Shown here: positions 24,715-32,807 of the stretch, one piece after another | Layout: each line of letters starts with the position of its first letter | How positions within the stretch are numbered: position 1 is the first letter of the stretch | DNA from: Candidatus Aerophobota bacterium | GTDB taxonomy: Bacteria > Aerophobota > Aerophobia > Aerophobales > JAGGVN01 | Assembly (NCBI GenBank): GCA_021158005.1 | Contig: JAGGVN010000025.1 | Location: 1 to 35,720 of the forward strand | Direction: 5' to 3' | DNA length: 35,720 nt | Made by a program: the position numbers and the translations under genes | The notes under the pieces: model-generated | Told to the model about the DNA's origin: nothing | The model's input: only the letters and a program-made list of their open reading frames with translations | Database searches by the model: none

Positions 24715-25989
24715 TTAATGGTAATTTAATACTTCATCAAGATGTGAAAATACTTTATGGAATGCCTCAACATACTGCTCTATTAAATCTAATCCATTGG
24801 GGGGTTGTAGTGACCAAATCACCGCGAAATCGTCCATAAAATCCATAAGTACAGGAAAATCCTCTTCTCTATATTCTATCTTTCTCGCATAAGGACAACT
24901 CCAGGGGCATCCCTTCCCATACCCTTGCCGCAGTTTAAATAAATTAGTAGAAAAGATTGGTCGTCCTGCCCATTGACCAATATCGACTCCTTCAGCAATT
25001 AAAGCCCTTTGAACTCTTTCCCGAAAAATACGAGGAGATATATCAATTCCCAAAACTTTAGGATCGAAACGAATGATATAAAGATAGTAAACATGGGTCT
25101 GATTTTCGGGAACATATGGGGGAATAACTCCTCTGATTTTGGAAAGTTCTTTAGTGAGGTATTCGCAATTTCTCTGACGAAGAGCATTTTCCTCATCCAA
25201 TCGTTTAAGGCGATTACGAGCAATAGCCGCTAAGAGTTCATCGGAGCGATACATCCATCCAAGTTCATAGGCATTATAAGTTCGTTTCTTTCCTGGTTTG
25301 ATAATTTCACCGAACCTCGCTAACATTTCTGCCTTTAAACAAAAATCTTCATTGTTGGTAACCAACAATCCACCATCGGCACCGGTAGTTAGATTCTTGG
25401 ACCATTGAAGACTAAAAGCTGCCATATCACTTAATGAGCCCACTTTTTTTCCTTTATAGGTTGCTCCATGTGCCTGACAAGCATCTTCAATGACTAAAAG
25501 ATGATGTCTTTTAGCAATAGCATTAATTTTATCTATATCGCAGGAAAGTCCAGCAATATCTACAGGGAGAATAGCTTTAGTTTTTTCTGAGATTTTCTCT
25601 TCTATACGATCAGGATCAAGATTATAAGTTTTAGAATCTATATCCGCAAAAACAGGAATACCATTTTGATATAATATAGAGGTGGTAGAAGTAAGAAAAG
25701 AAAAAGGCGTAGTGATTACTTCATCTCCGGGGCCAATTTCTGCGGCAGCTATAGCTGCATGAAGAGCAGCTGTGCCACTATTGAGCACAATGCAATATTT
25801 TGTTCCTATATAGTCTTTCCATTCTTTTGCTAGTGCGGTAATTTGAGGCGAGCCGGGGCTCCCCATAAGTTTACCATCTTTTAATACATCTATTGCTATT
25901 TGAATATCTTCTTTTGTAAGAATAGGGTAACTGTATTTTTTTACATTGACTGCAGGGCTTCCTCCCTTGATTGCTAATTTTTCTCTCAT
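24715..25989 (-). CDS. DegT/DnrJ/EryC1/StrS-family PLP aminotransferase (copy 1)
   Basis: This is a 424-residue PLP enzyme of fold type I that transfers an amino group onto a keto-sugar or keto-cyclitol. The N-terminus 'LAIKGGSPAVN...YPILTKEDIQIAIDVLKDGKLMG' is typical of the subgroup containing scyllo-inosose and related aminotransferases. The cofactor region has 'VLNSGTAALHAAIAAAEIGPGDEVI' and 'LLVIEDACQAHGATYKGKKVG'. The Schiff-base lysine is in 'FSLQWSKNLTTGADGG' (about residue 197). AGGAGG precedes the ATG. A second, only distantly similar copy lies upstream, across a dead IS element. In this catabolic setting it could work in the amine-removing direction. Confidence 0.9.
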   Translation of the reverse strand: MREKLAIKGGSPAVNVKKYSYPILTKEDIQIAIDVLKDGKLMGSPGSPQITALAKEWKDYIGTKYCIVLNSGTAALHAAIAAAEIGPGDEVITTPFSFLTSTTSILYQNGIPVFADIDSKTYNLDPDRIEEKISEKTKAILPVDIAGLSCDIDKINAIAKRHHLLVIEDACQAHGATYKGKKVGSLSDMAAFSLQWSKNLTTGADGGLLVTNNEDFCLKAEMLARFGEIIKPGKKRTYNAYELGWMYRSDELLAAIARNRLKRLDEENALRQRNCEYLTKELSKIRGVIPPYVPENQTHVYYLYIIRFDPKVLGIDISPRIFRERVQRALIAEGVDIGQWAGRPIFSTNLFKLRQGYGKGCPWSCPYARKIEYREEDFPVLMDFMDDFAVIWSLQPPNGLDLIEQYVEAFHKVFSHLDEVLNYH

Positions 25990-26045
25990 TTATCAAATCC
26001 TCCTATAAGCTGTTCTACTATTTGTTATTCCCACTTTTCAGGGGA

Positions 26046-26281
26046 TGGACCCCCTAGTTGGACAGTATTTTGTCATATTTAAGATCCACTTTACCACTTT
26101 GTTCTTTCTCGGCAGAGTATACCTCAGCAGGTGTTCTATAACCCAGTGACTGATACGGCCCTTCCCAGTTGTAAAAGCTCATATATCCACTAATTTCCTC
26201 TTTAGCATCTCTCTCATTCTTCTGGACCCCCTTCTTTCATTTTACACGATCTTAACCCACTGTCCAAAATTTTGGGGTCCA
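26046..26281. mobile_element. Decayed IS3-type element with terminal inverted repeats
   Basis: The left end TGGACCCCCTAGTTGGACAG (26046-26065) and the right end, whose reverse complement is TGGACCCCAAAATTTTGGACAG (26260-26281), form terminal inverted repeats of the TG...CA type. Only about 236 bp lie between the outer ends. A third TGGACCCC at 26223-26230 suggests internal rearrangement. No target duplication is visible. It separates the two aminotransferase genes. Confidence 0.7.
26052..26234 (-). pseudogene. C-terminal remnant of an IS3-family transposase (OrfB)
   Basis: About 60 codons remain: '...NERDAKEEISGYMSFYNWEGPYQSLGYRTPAEVYSAEKEQ...'. This matches the ending of IS3-family integrase-type transposases (Y-x-x-F-Y-N-x-x-R-P-H-Q-S-L-x-Y-x-T-P). 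The stop codon lies within the left terminal repeat, as expected for an OrfB end. The DDE catalytic domain is wholly missing, so it is inactive. Confidence 0.75.
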
Positions 26282-26334
26282 CTGCAATATTTTATCTTTA
26301 TTGATTATTATCTTTTCTTTATAAATTGATATTC

Positions 26335-27633
26335 CTAACTATTCAGAAGCTCATCAATATTTTCCGCTACTTTCTTAAAAGCACTAGCATGTTCCTCGAT
26401 GATTTTCGGTCGGTAATGTTTAAACCAGGGGATACTATAAACATAAGCAGACATAGACTCTGTTACAGGTAAACTTCCTTTACCTTGACGGACATCACGA
26501 TCTGTATTGGCAATAACTGTAGGCTTACCGTGATGATAAATATCAGCTTTATGAAAAAGGGGATGTAGATGAAGAGGAAAAGTTGTCCCTGGGGTAGTTA
26601 TCACTCCTTCTGCTCTCACTGCTTCGCAAAATTTTTCTACCGGGAGATTCCCCAATTCCTCAGGGACATAAAGCCCCTTAGGATTAAACCAACCACCCAT
26701 AGTACTTTTAGAGCCTTTAGGAGGTCGATGAGCTCTTAAACCTTTAGTGCCTTCTAATAAATCCCAGAAATAATTCATTGCCTTTTGAATCTCTTCAAGA
26801 CGTTCTTTATAACACTTTAATTGAACTCGGCCAACAGCAGAAGAAAGTTGGTGCATGCGATATTTAAATCCACCAAGAGGGAGACCAGCAAATTCTTTTA
26901 ACTGCGGATCAGTTATAATTTCTCCTTCTATTTCAGCATATCGAGTTTCGCCAGTGCGCTCATAGTGGCCAAAAGCTACGCAGCGCTCATAAATTTCTCT
27001 ATCATTGGTAACTAAGATACCTGCTTCGCCAGTAGCTAATGGTTTTCCACTCATTACACTGAAACAACCTACATCACCGATAGTTCCTACTAATTTTCCC
27101 TTATATAAACCACCATGAGCATGACTGGCATCTTCAATTACTTTGATATTATGTTTTTTAGCAATTTGCATAATAGAATCCATATCACAAGGATATCCAT
27201 GATGATGGACAGCTACAATAGCTTTAGTATGTTCTGTAATACGGTGTTCAATATCTTTTGGGTCAATGCATAAGGTATTTGGTTCAACATCAGCAAAAAT
27301 AACAGTAGCACCCAGGTTAAGAGCCGGTAGAACAGAAGCCCAGTAAGTCAAACTGGGACCAATAATTTCATCTCCAATACCAACTCCGCAAGCCCACATA
27401 GCGCTATGAAGACTGGCTGTCCCCGTATTAAATCCCAGGGCATATTTCATATTATGCCATTCAGCGTATTCTTTTTCAAACTTCATAGTTACATCTGTTC
27501 CCGACATCTTGCCTGCTCGTAATACTTCTAAAGCAGCATCTTCAGCTTCTTTAGTAATGATTGGCCACTTAAATATATCGCCCGGATCAGACTGAACAGC
27601 TTTAGGACCACCGTTAATGGCTAATTTAGACAT
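26335..27633 (-). CDS. DegT/DnrJ/EryC1/StrS-family PLP aminotransferase (copy 2)
   Basis: This is a 432-residue PLP aminotransferase of the same family as the gene downstream, but clearly diverged. The start 'LAINGGPKAVQ...WPIITKEAEDAALEVLRAGKMSG' is of the same keto-sugar/keto-cyclitol subgroup. 'GFNTGTASLHSAMWACGVGIGDEII' and 'IKVIEDASHAHGGLYKGKLVG' bind PLP. The lysine lies in 'FSVMSGKPLATGEAG' (about residue 196). AAGGAGG lies before the ATG. It is followed by the IS remnant and preceded by the 659-residue protein. Two such enzymes in one import locus suggest that two positions or two substrates are handled. Confidence 0.9.
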   Translation of the reverse strand: MSKLAINGGPKAVQSDPGDIFKWPIITKEAEDAALEVLRAGKMSGTDVTMKFEKEYAEWHNMKYALGFNTGTASLHSAMWACGVGIGDEIIGPSLTYWASVLPALNLGATVIFADVEPNTLCIDPKDIEHRITEHTKAIVAVHHHGYPCDMDSIMQIAKKHNIKVIEDASHAHGGLYKGKLVGTIGDVGCFSVMSGKPLATGEAGILVTNDREIYERCVAFGHYERTGETRYAEIEGEIITDPQLKEFAGLPLGGFKYRMHQLSSAVGRVQLKCYKERLEEIQKAMNYFWDLLEGTKGLRAHRPPKGSKSTMGGWFNPKGLYVPEELGNLPVEKFCEAVRAEGVITTPGTTFPLHLHPLFHKADIYHHGKPTVIANTDRDVRQGKGSLPVTESMSAYVYSIPWFKHYRPKIIEEHASAFKKVAENIDELLNS

Positions 27634-27700
27634 TCTTTATTCCTCCTTAATAAATATTATCTTCTTCTTTAGATTTTTTCTTACAAATTCTACAATTTTA

Positions 27701-29680
27701 TTAGCTTTCTGGATACTCTGGGTATTTGTTCTTTAAAATATCAATTTTCTCCCTGAACTCTTCTATACTCTTCGCATTTAATAAGACTACCCGGGTCGTT
27801 CTTTCTTCCCCAACTGACCAATTATTAGGATAATCAAAGATTAAATATCCCAACTGATACCCACTCATATTTCCTAAGTCATTAGAATCGTGAATTCTTA
27901 ATCTCAAAGCCTCCATATGTTGAATAACCATTCCAAATCCATGCTCAGTAATATAAACCCAATGTGGATTCTCCATAACTGCTACATCTGCAGGTTTATG
28001 TATTGAATAATGTCTTCTTTGTTGGTGGGGGATTATTACTTTGTGTTCTGCGCCATCATTAAAATAGATACTAATATCAAAGGGAATACGAAAACAATGT
28101 TTATCCATTATATATTCAGTCTTAATGTTGGAGGTAGCTATCAACTTTCTTTTTAAAATAACATAGTCTTCGTAAAAACTATAAAGATTTTCAACTTTTA
28201 TGGGAGCTTTATTTTCTCCATCAGGAGTAGTTGGATAGGCTATATACTTAACTTTTTTACCATTTAATTTAGAATCCTTCTCACTAATAATTTCCTGGGT
28301 AGCTTTAGTATCAGACATCGTTCCATAAAGAATATTATTAATAGAAACTAAAGTAGTTTGTCCTGTCTCAATAGGAGAATCAGTCATCATTCTCTCTGTT
28401 TTAGGAGAATACCAGGCATAATTTCCTCCTTTAATAAGAGTGCCCTGAGCTTCATAAATATGATATCTAAAGTGCCCGGTTATCTCATCAATAATTGCCC
28501 CCGGACCTGTGACTTGAATATAATAGTTTTTTCCTCGAGCTACAGATGTTCCATTAAGGGCATAAAATTGTGACTTTGGTTTTATTTGAGGTTCATACCA
28601 ACTCTCTAAAACTTCTGCTAGAGAACCCATGGTTGTAGCTGTAGCTGTAGTTCTATTGCACTGGTAAGTTTCTCTACAGGGAGAATTAAACATCTTATCC
28701 GGCATAGAACCGTCATCTTGCTGAATAACTCTCAAACAACGGATAATATCTTTAGACATCCAGGCTCTGTAAGGATTATTATGATTATATGCACTCTTCA
28801 TTAATAGCCTGGATAGCTCAAAAGGAACACTGGAATGGATCCATCTATGGCGTTTGGTGCAGCGAAAGTTATTTTTCCATCCGGGAACATAATAAGACTC
28901 TACGGCCGTATCGCCAAAATCTATTTTCTTCTTTTCTTCCCTTCTAATATCTTTACCACATAATTTAAGAATATACCAGGCACGATGAAGGTAATTTTTG
29001 GTCCCGATATCATAATGTAGATCCAAATCACACCGAGCCCAATCATCATATGATTTCGCCTTATTCGGGCTACTATAACGAACTGTCCCATCTCCTATAG
29101 CCCATCCATAAGCAGGATCAAAAAATTTACTAATCTTATCGTTGATCTTTTCTACCGCAGGTAAACTTCGGTCAAAATAATAAAGAATAGCCCAGGAAAG
29201 TGCAGTTATCGCTAAATGCTGAAAGTTAGCGCTGGAATCTAAATGAGTTCCGTAGTAATCTTTCTCCTGGATAGTCTCAGTAGCTAATTTCACAGCCATA
29301 TCTTGATATGTTTTTATTTTTTTCACTGGCAATACTTCCTTCAAATAGTGAGATACTACCCATAAGGCATAATCCATATCTAAACCACCTAATTCTATAG
29401 AATGGATTAAAAAATCTGCATCTTTAATTATTCTTTCAAGATAAATTTTCTCTTTAGTAATATTCCATAATCCCACATTACCCACAATGACTTTTGTAGT
29501 TACTCCTAATCCACCTGCGCCTTCTTCAGGTATCCGATAACCTCCCTGTATTAGATTGTTAGATGTTAACCAGTTACTCATCTTCCTCATTGCCTCAATA
29601 ATAAAGTCTTTAGTAATAGGTTTTTTATCTTTTTCTGAAATAATTATCTGATCGCATTTCGCAACAAATGGTTCCTTCAT
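27701..29680 (-). CDS. Unrecognised 659-residue protein, likely alpha-toroid plus beta-sandwich carbohydrate-active enzyme
   Basis: I do not recognise a named family. The first 380 residues are mostly helical with repeated Trp/Tyr/His segments ('MSNWLTSNNLIQGGYRIP', 'YALWVVSHYLKEV', 'LDSSANFQHLAITALSWAILYYF', 'GWAIGDGTVRYSS'). This pattern resembles the alpha/alpha toroid of polysaccharide lyases and unsaturated-uronyl hydrolases. 'RHRWIHSSVPFELSRLL' and 'QQDDGSMPDKMF' lie near its end. From about residue 395 the chain becomes beta-rich ('YYIQVTGPGAIIDEITGHFRYHIYEAQGTLIKGGNYAWYS'), like the sandwich domain of heparinase-type lyases. It has no signal peptide, so it would be cytosolic. GGGAGGGG precedes the ATG. 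It lies between an isomerase-like gene and an aminotransferase gene. A lyase or hydrolase role is inference from fold-like features and context. Confidence 0.55.
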   Translation of the reverse strand: MKEPFVAKCDQIIISEKDKKPITKDFIIEAMRKMSNWLTSNNLIQGGYRIPEEGAGGLGVTTKVIVGNVGLWNITKEKIYLERIIKDADFLIHSIELGGLDMDYALWVVSHYLKEVLPVKKIKTYQDMAVKLATETIQEKDYYGTHLDSSANFQHLAITALSWAILYYFDRSLPAVEKINDKISKFFDPAYGWAIGDGTVRYSSPNKAKSYDDWARCDLDLHYDIGTKNYLHRAWYILKLCGKDIRREEKKKIDFGDTAVESYYVPGWKNNFRCTKRHRWIHSSVPFELSRLLMKSAYNHNNPYRAWMSKDIIRCLRVIQQDDGSMPDKMFNSPCRETYQCNRTTATATTMGSLAEVLESWYEPQIKPKSQFYALNGTSVARGKNYYIQVTGPGAIIDEITGHFRYHIYEAQGTLIKGGNYAWYSPKTERMMTDSPIETGQTTLVSINNILYGTMSDTKATQEIISEKDSKLNGKKVKYIAYPTTPDGENKAPIKVENLYSFYEDYVILKRKLIATSNIKTEYIMDKHCFRIPFDISIYFNDGAEHKVIIPHQQRRHYSIHKPADVAVMENPHWVYITEHGFGMVIQHMEALRLRIHDSNDLGNMSGYQLGYLIFDYPNNWSVGEERTTRVVLLNAKSIEEFREKIDILKNKYPEYPES

Positions 29681-29740
29681 TTTTTCCCCTCCCTCTTGGT
29701 AAATTTTTTTATAACTTTTTAAACACCATTTTCTAAATCT

Positions 29741-30532
29741 CTAAGATTTTGGAAAAAATTGTCTAAGATACTTTAATTCATGTTTAGCCGCCTCCCAGGG
29801 ATTTCCTCCAAACCATTCTACAGATATGTAGCGATTATATCCACTTTTTTTAAGGGCCTCAAGAAATATAGGATACTCCATATCACCATCTTCAAAATAA
29901 GCAATTTGATTTTCTTGAGGTTTACGAATCATATTTTTAGCATGAACATGCATAATATAAGGGAATAATCTATTAAGTGCCTCCACAGGATCAGCTTTTC
30001 CTTCATTAAATAGGTGCCAGATATCTAAAAGAACTTTTAAATTAGGAGAATTTACCCTCTGAACAAGTTTTAATGTACTTTCAACAGTATCCATTAATTG
30101 ATGGGGATGAGTCTCAAGGACAAAAGTAATTTTTTTTCTGTGAGCGACTCCACAAATTTCCTTAAGTGAAGAGACACACTGTTCCCACTGCTTTTTGGTA
30201 GCCTCTTTTGCTCCTACTTTTCCTGTAAAAACCCGGATTAAAGGACAGTCTAATGCCTCTGCATACTCAATGAATCTTAAAGCATTCTCAACGCTTCTTT
30301 CCCTTTCCTCCTCACTACCAGTAAAGTTAAAGTGAGGAGCAATAATAGGAACTTTTAGTTCATAAGAATAAATAAGTCTTTTAAGAGAATTTAATTCTTT
30401 CCCTCTTTTTAAATAATCTTCTATATGGTCAATAACTATTTCAATACCGTCATAACCAAGATGGCTCACTTTACGGACTACATCTTCTATTTTCTCATCA
30501 GTGTATTTAATAGAACATAAACTAATTTTCAT
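29741..30532 (-). CDS. Sugar phosphate isomerase/epimerase-like TIM-barrel protein
   Basis: This is a 263-residue protein of the xylose-isomerase-like superfamily, distinct from the hydroxypyruvate-isomerase-like gene in the same locus. Metal-site residues occur in 'ITFVLETHPHQLMDTVEST' (E), 'LKVLLDIWHLFNEG' (D and H), 'IMHVHAKNM' (H) and 'YISVEWFGGNPWEAAKHEL' (E). 'IAPHFNFTGSEEER' lies near the active-site mouth. Members isomerise, epimerise or beta-eliminate keto-sugars and cyclitols such as inosose. The ribosome-binding site is weak (GGCAGG). It is the first gene after the terminator of the importer unit, so it probably has its own promoter. I could not locate that promoter. Confidence 0.8.
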   Translation of the reverse strand: MKISLCSIKYTDEKIEDVVRKVSHLGYDGIEIVIDHIEDYLKRGKELNSLKRLIYSYELKVPIIAPHFNFTGSEEERERSVENALRFIEYAEALDCPLIRVFTGKVGAKEATKKQWEQCVSSLKEICGVAHRKKITFVLETHPHQLMDTVESTLKLVQRVNSPNLKVLLDIWHLFNEGKADPVEALNRLFPYIMHVHAKNMIRKPQENQIAYFEDGDMEYPIFLEALKKSGYNRYISVEWFGGNPWEAAKHELKYLRQFFPKS

Positions 30533-30660
30533 CTTTTAACAGCCTGCCTTTCAAAAAATTAATGTAAATCTTTTCCATTCTTGATAAACATTCTCCAAAA
30601 TACTCAAAATTAGAAACTTGCTTTCTTTCTCACTATTTAAGAATTTAATCCAGAATCCCA

Positions 30661-30695
30661 TTAAAAATTTGGGAGGATTTTTAGATAATCCTCCC
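30661..30695 (-). terminator. Rho-independent terminator of the ABC importer unit
   Basis: On the minus strand, GGGAGGATT and AATCCTCCC form a perfect 9-bp stem with a 7-base loop, followed by AAATTTTTAA. It lies about 85 bp after the stop of the last permease gene. It separates the importer genes from the enzyme genes. Confidence 0.8.
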
Positions 30696-30778
30696 TGTAA
30701 ATTTTACTTACACAAACTTCTTATAAAAAGTATTCTCTGCTATACAAAAGGGAATTCAAAAATTATTAAACAAATTAC

Positions 30779-31786
30779 CTACTTAAACCCTCTTAACTTT
30801 ATGCCCTTCATTAGTTCTTCGCGAAGGATAATGAACATAATGAAGACAGGAATTGATTCAATAATTGCCAGCATCATTACCCCATTCATCCCAAAACCTG
30901 CCTGTAAAATCTCGCGCCAATTCTCATCAGTAAGAGCTGTCTCCCTAGATAAAGTACTTACTACTCGTTCAACTTTATACATTAATACATTTATAGGGAA
31001 TTTAGTCTCATCTCTGAGAACAGTAATGGGCCAGAGGAAGGAATTCCACGCCCCAGTAAATGCAAAGTAAATTACCACTGCAAAAGTAGGTCTGGATAGA
31101 GGAAGAATTACCCGTCTAAAAATAGTTAATTCAGAAGCCCCGTCTAATCGAGCGGCATTTATAATTTCATCAGGAATAGTATCAAAGAATCCTTTAAACA
31201 AAAGAACACTAAAAGCACTATAAGCAGAAGGAATAATTACTGCCCAGAAAGTATCTAAAAAATTTATGGAGGGAAAAGGAGTAGAAGTAAAAGGAATCTT
31301 AGGAACTCGATTGGTAGGAAAAGGAAAATGTCTTATAATTAAATAATTAGGAATAAGAGATATTGAGATAGGAATCATCATCGTTCCGATGAAATAAAGG
31401 AATAGTATCCTACTGGACCTTGGGCTGGTCAATTTAGAGAGAGCATAGGCAACTAAAGCAGTAATTGGTACTTGTATAATAACTGTTCCTCCGCTTATTA
31501 TAAAGCTATTCTTTATATATACCCATATTGGGCAAAGAAATCCTAATCTCCCTCTTCCTCCTTTAAATAACCAGAAAATTAGTTTATAAGAAGCAAAAGT
31601 AGGATTACGAGGCCATAATGTAGGAGGAAACTGATATACTTCAGTATAGGGCTTTATTGAGGTGGTAAACATCCACCACACAGGAAAAAGATGGATAATG
31701 ACCCCTATCCACAAAAAAATAGTAATCAGAATAAGTGTTAGTCTAACCTTAAGTTTTCTTTTGCCCACCTCAGAAATTAAAGGCAT
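30779..31786 (-). CDS. ABC sugar importer permease (MalG/carbohydrate-uptake type)
   Basis: This 335-residue inner-membrane protein has about six helices. It begins 'LKVRLTLILITIFLWIGVIIHLFPVWWMFTTSIKP', the usual start of MalG-type permeases. The EAA loop that docks the ATPase is 'IINAARLDGASELTIFRRVILPLSRPT' near residue 225. It is somewhat longer than usual because of a Gly/Arg-rich insert before the second helix ('LFKGGRGRLGFLCPIW'). AAAGGAGG precedes the ATG. It pairs with the permease gene immediately upstream, and a terminator follows. Confidence 0.92.
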   Translation of the reverse strand: MPLISEVGKRKLKVRLTLILITIFLWIGVIIHLFPVWWMFTTSIKPYTEVYQFPPTLWPRNPTFASYKLIFWLFKGGRGRLGFLCPIWVYIKNSFIISGGTVIIQVPITALVAYALSKLTSPRSSRILFLYFIGTMMIPISISLIPNYLIIRHFPFPTNRVPKIPFTSTPFPSINFLDTFWAVIIPSAYSAFSVLLFKGFFDTIPDEIINAARLDGASELTIFRRVILPLSRPTFAVVIYFAFTGAWNSFLWPITVLRDETKFPINVLMYKVERVVSTLSRETALTDENWREILQAGFGMNGVMMLAIIESIPVFIMFIILREELMKGIKLRGFK

Positions 31787-31831
31787 TTCTTAAAGCCTCC
31801 TTTTTCAAATTTTAGTTTTGATAATCAAATT

Positions 31832-32725
31832 CTATTTATCCAGGTCCTCTTTAAAATACTTCCTTTGTAAAAGGACGAGGATCATTATAAGGAAAAATAG
31901 TAATATTGCTAAGCTTGCCCCTCTTCCCAGATACATACTATTAAAAGCTAATTCCCATATATACATCACTACTGAACGGGTAGCATTTGCCGGGCCTCCA
32001 GCGGTCATTACCATCGGTTGATTAAATACTTGCATATTGTTAATTACTGCCAAAATTAACATCATAGCCATTATCGGCCTTATCCTAGGTAAAGTAATAG
32101 ACCATATTTTTTGCCAGAAACCAGCCCCTTCTAACTCTGCCGCTTCATAATACTCCCGAGGGATGCTCTGCAAAGTAGCAATATAAATTAAACCAGGAGC
32201 GAACATAAGTAAACCCGGCAGAATTAAGCAAAGCATAGCAAGGTGAGGATCATTAAGCCACCTTAAAGTAGGAAGACCTAAACTTACTAATATCCCATTA
32301 AATAAACCATAAAATGGATTATAAAACCATTTCCAGAGTATCAAACCAGCCATACTGGAATAGGGTATAAACCACAGAATCATCATTACCCTTATAGTGG
32401 CTTTACTCATTTCCAGGAGCATTATTGCTACAATAATGGGAATTATGAAAGTAAGAGCCAAAGATAAAACCGTATAGAATAAAGTGTTCTTAAATACTAT
32501 AGGTGTCATTGGATCGTCTAATATTATACGAAAGTTACTTAGGCCAACAAACTGGGAAGGTCCTATAACCTGAAATTTTTGAAAGGCGATTACAAATACC
32601 ACTACCAGAGGAAACCAACCGAAAATAGCCTGGATTATAAAACCTGGTGCCATAAAAAACCAACCCATTTTATACTTGGAAGCAAGGCGTTGTTTTTGTA
32701 ATTTTTCGTTTTTGTTCTTGACCAA
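31832..32725 (-). CDS. ABC sugar importer permease (MalF/UgpA type)
   Basis: This is a 297-residue partner permease with six helices. The EAA loop is 'YYEAAELEGAGFWQKIWSITLPRIRPI'. The start codon is TTG at 32725, with AAGGAG 6 nt upstream and no better ATG nearby. The basic N-terminus ('MVKNKNEKLQKQRLASKYKMGW') is cytoplasmic. A long hairpin separates it from the solute-binding-protein gene, so it is probably expressed at a lower level than that gene. No ABC ATPase gene occurs in the window. Confidence 0.92.
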   Translation of the reverse strand: MVKNKNEKLQKQRLASKYKMGWFFMAPGFIIQAIFGWFPLVVVFVIAFQKFQVIGPSQFVGLSNFRIILDDPMTPIVFKNTLFYTVLSLALTFIIPIIVAIMLLEMSKATIRVMMILWFIPYSSMAGLILWKWFYNPFYGLFNGILVSLGLPTLRWLNDPHLAMLCLILPGLLMFAPGLIYIATLQSIPREYYEAAELEGAGFWQKIWSITLPRIRPIMAMMLILAVINNMQVFNQPMVMTAGGPANATRSVVMYIWELAFNSMYLGRGASLAILLFFLIMILVLLQRKYFKEDLDK

Positions 32726-32745
32726 ATTTTTCTCCTTCTTAAACT

Positions 32746-32786
32746 GATAAAGAAGAGACGCCCGGAGCGAACGCCTCTTCTTTATC
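32746..32786. promoter_or_regulatory. Intercistronic 12-bp hairpin between binding-protein and permease genes
   Basis: GATAAAGAAGAG (32746-32757) and CTCTTCTTTATC (32775-32786) are perfect reverse complements with a GC-rich loop. No T-run follows on the minus strand before the next ribosome-binding site. It is more likely an mRNA-stabilising or partially terminating element that raises binding-protein levels, as in other importer operons. Confidence 0.6.
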
Positions 32787-32807
32787 TTTATTCGTTCTTT
32801 TTCATTT

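Noticed and set aside
30671-30710. Terminator reading on the plus strand
   Set aside because: The stem is symmetric but the plus-strand tail (TGTAAATTTT) is weaker, and no plus-strand gene ends there. The minus-strand use fits the gene order.
30618-31070. 150-codon plus-strand ORF antisense to the permease
   Set aside because: Most of it is the antisense of a well-supported permease gene, and the rest covers the terminator. Its composition is not that of a typical protein.
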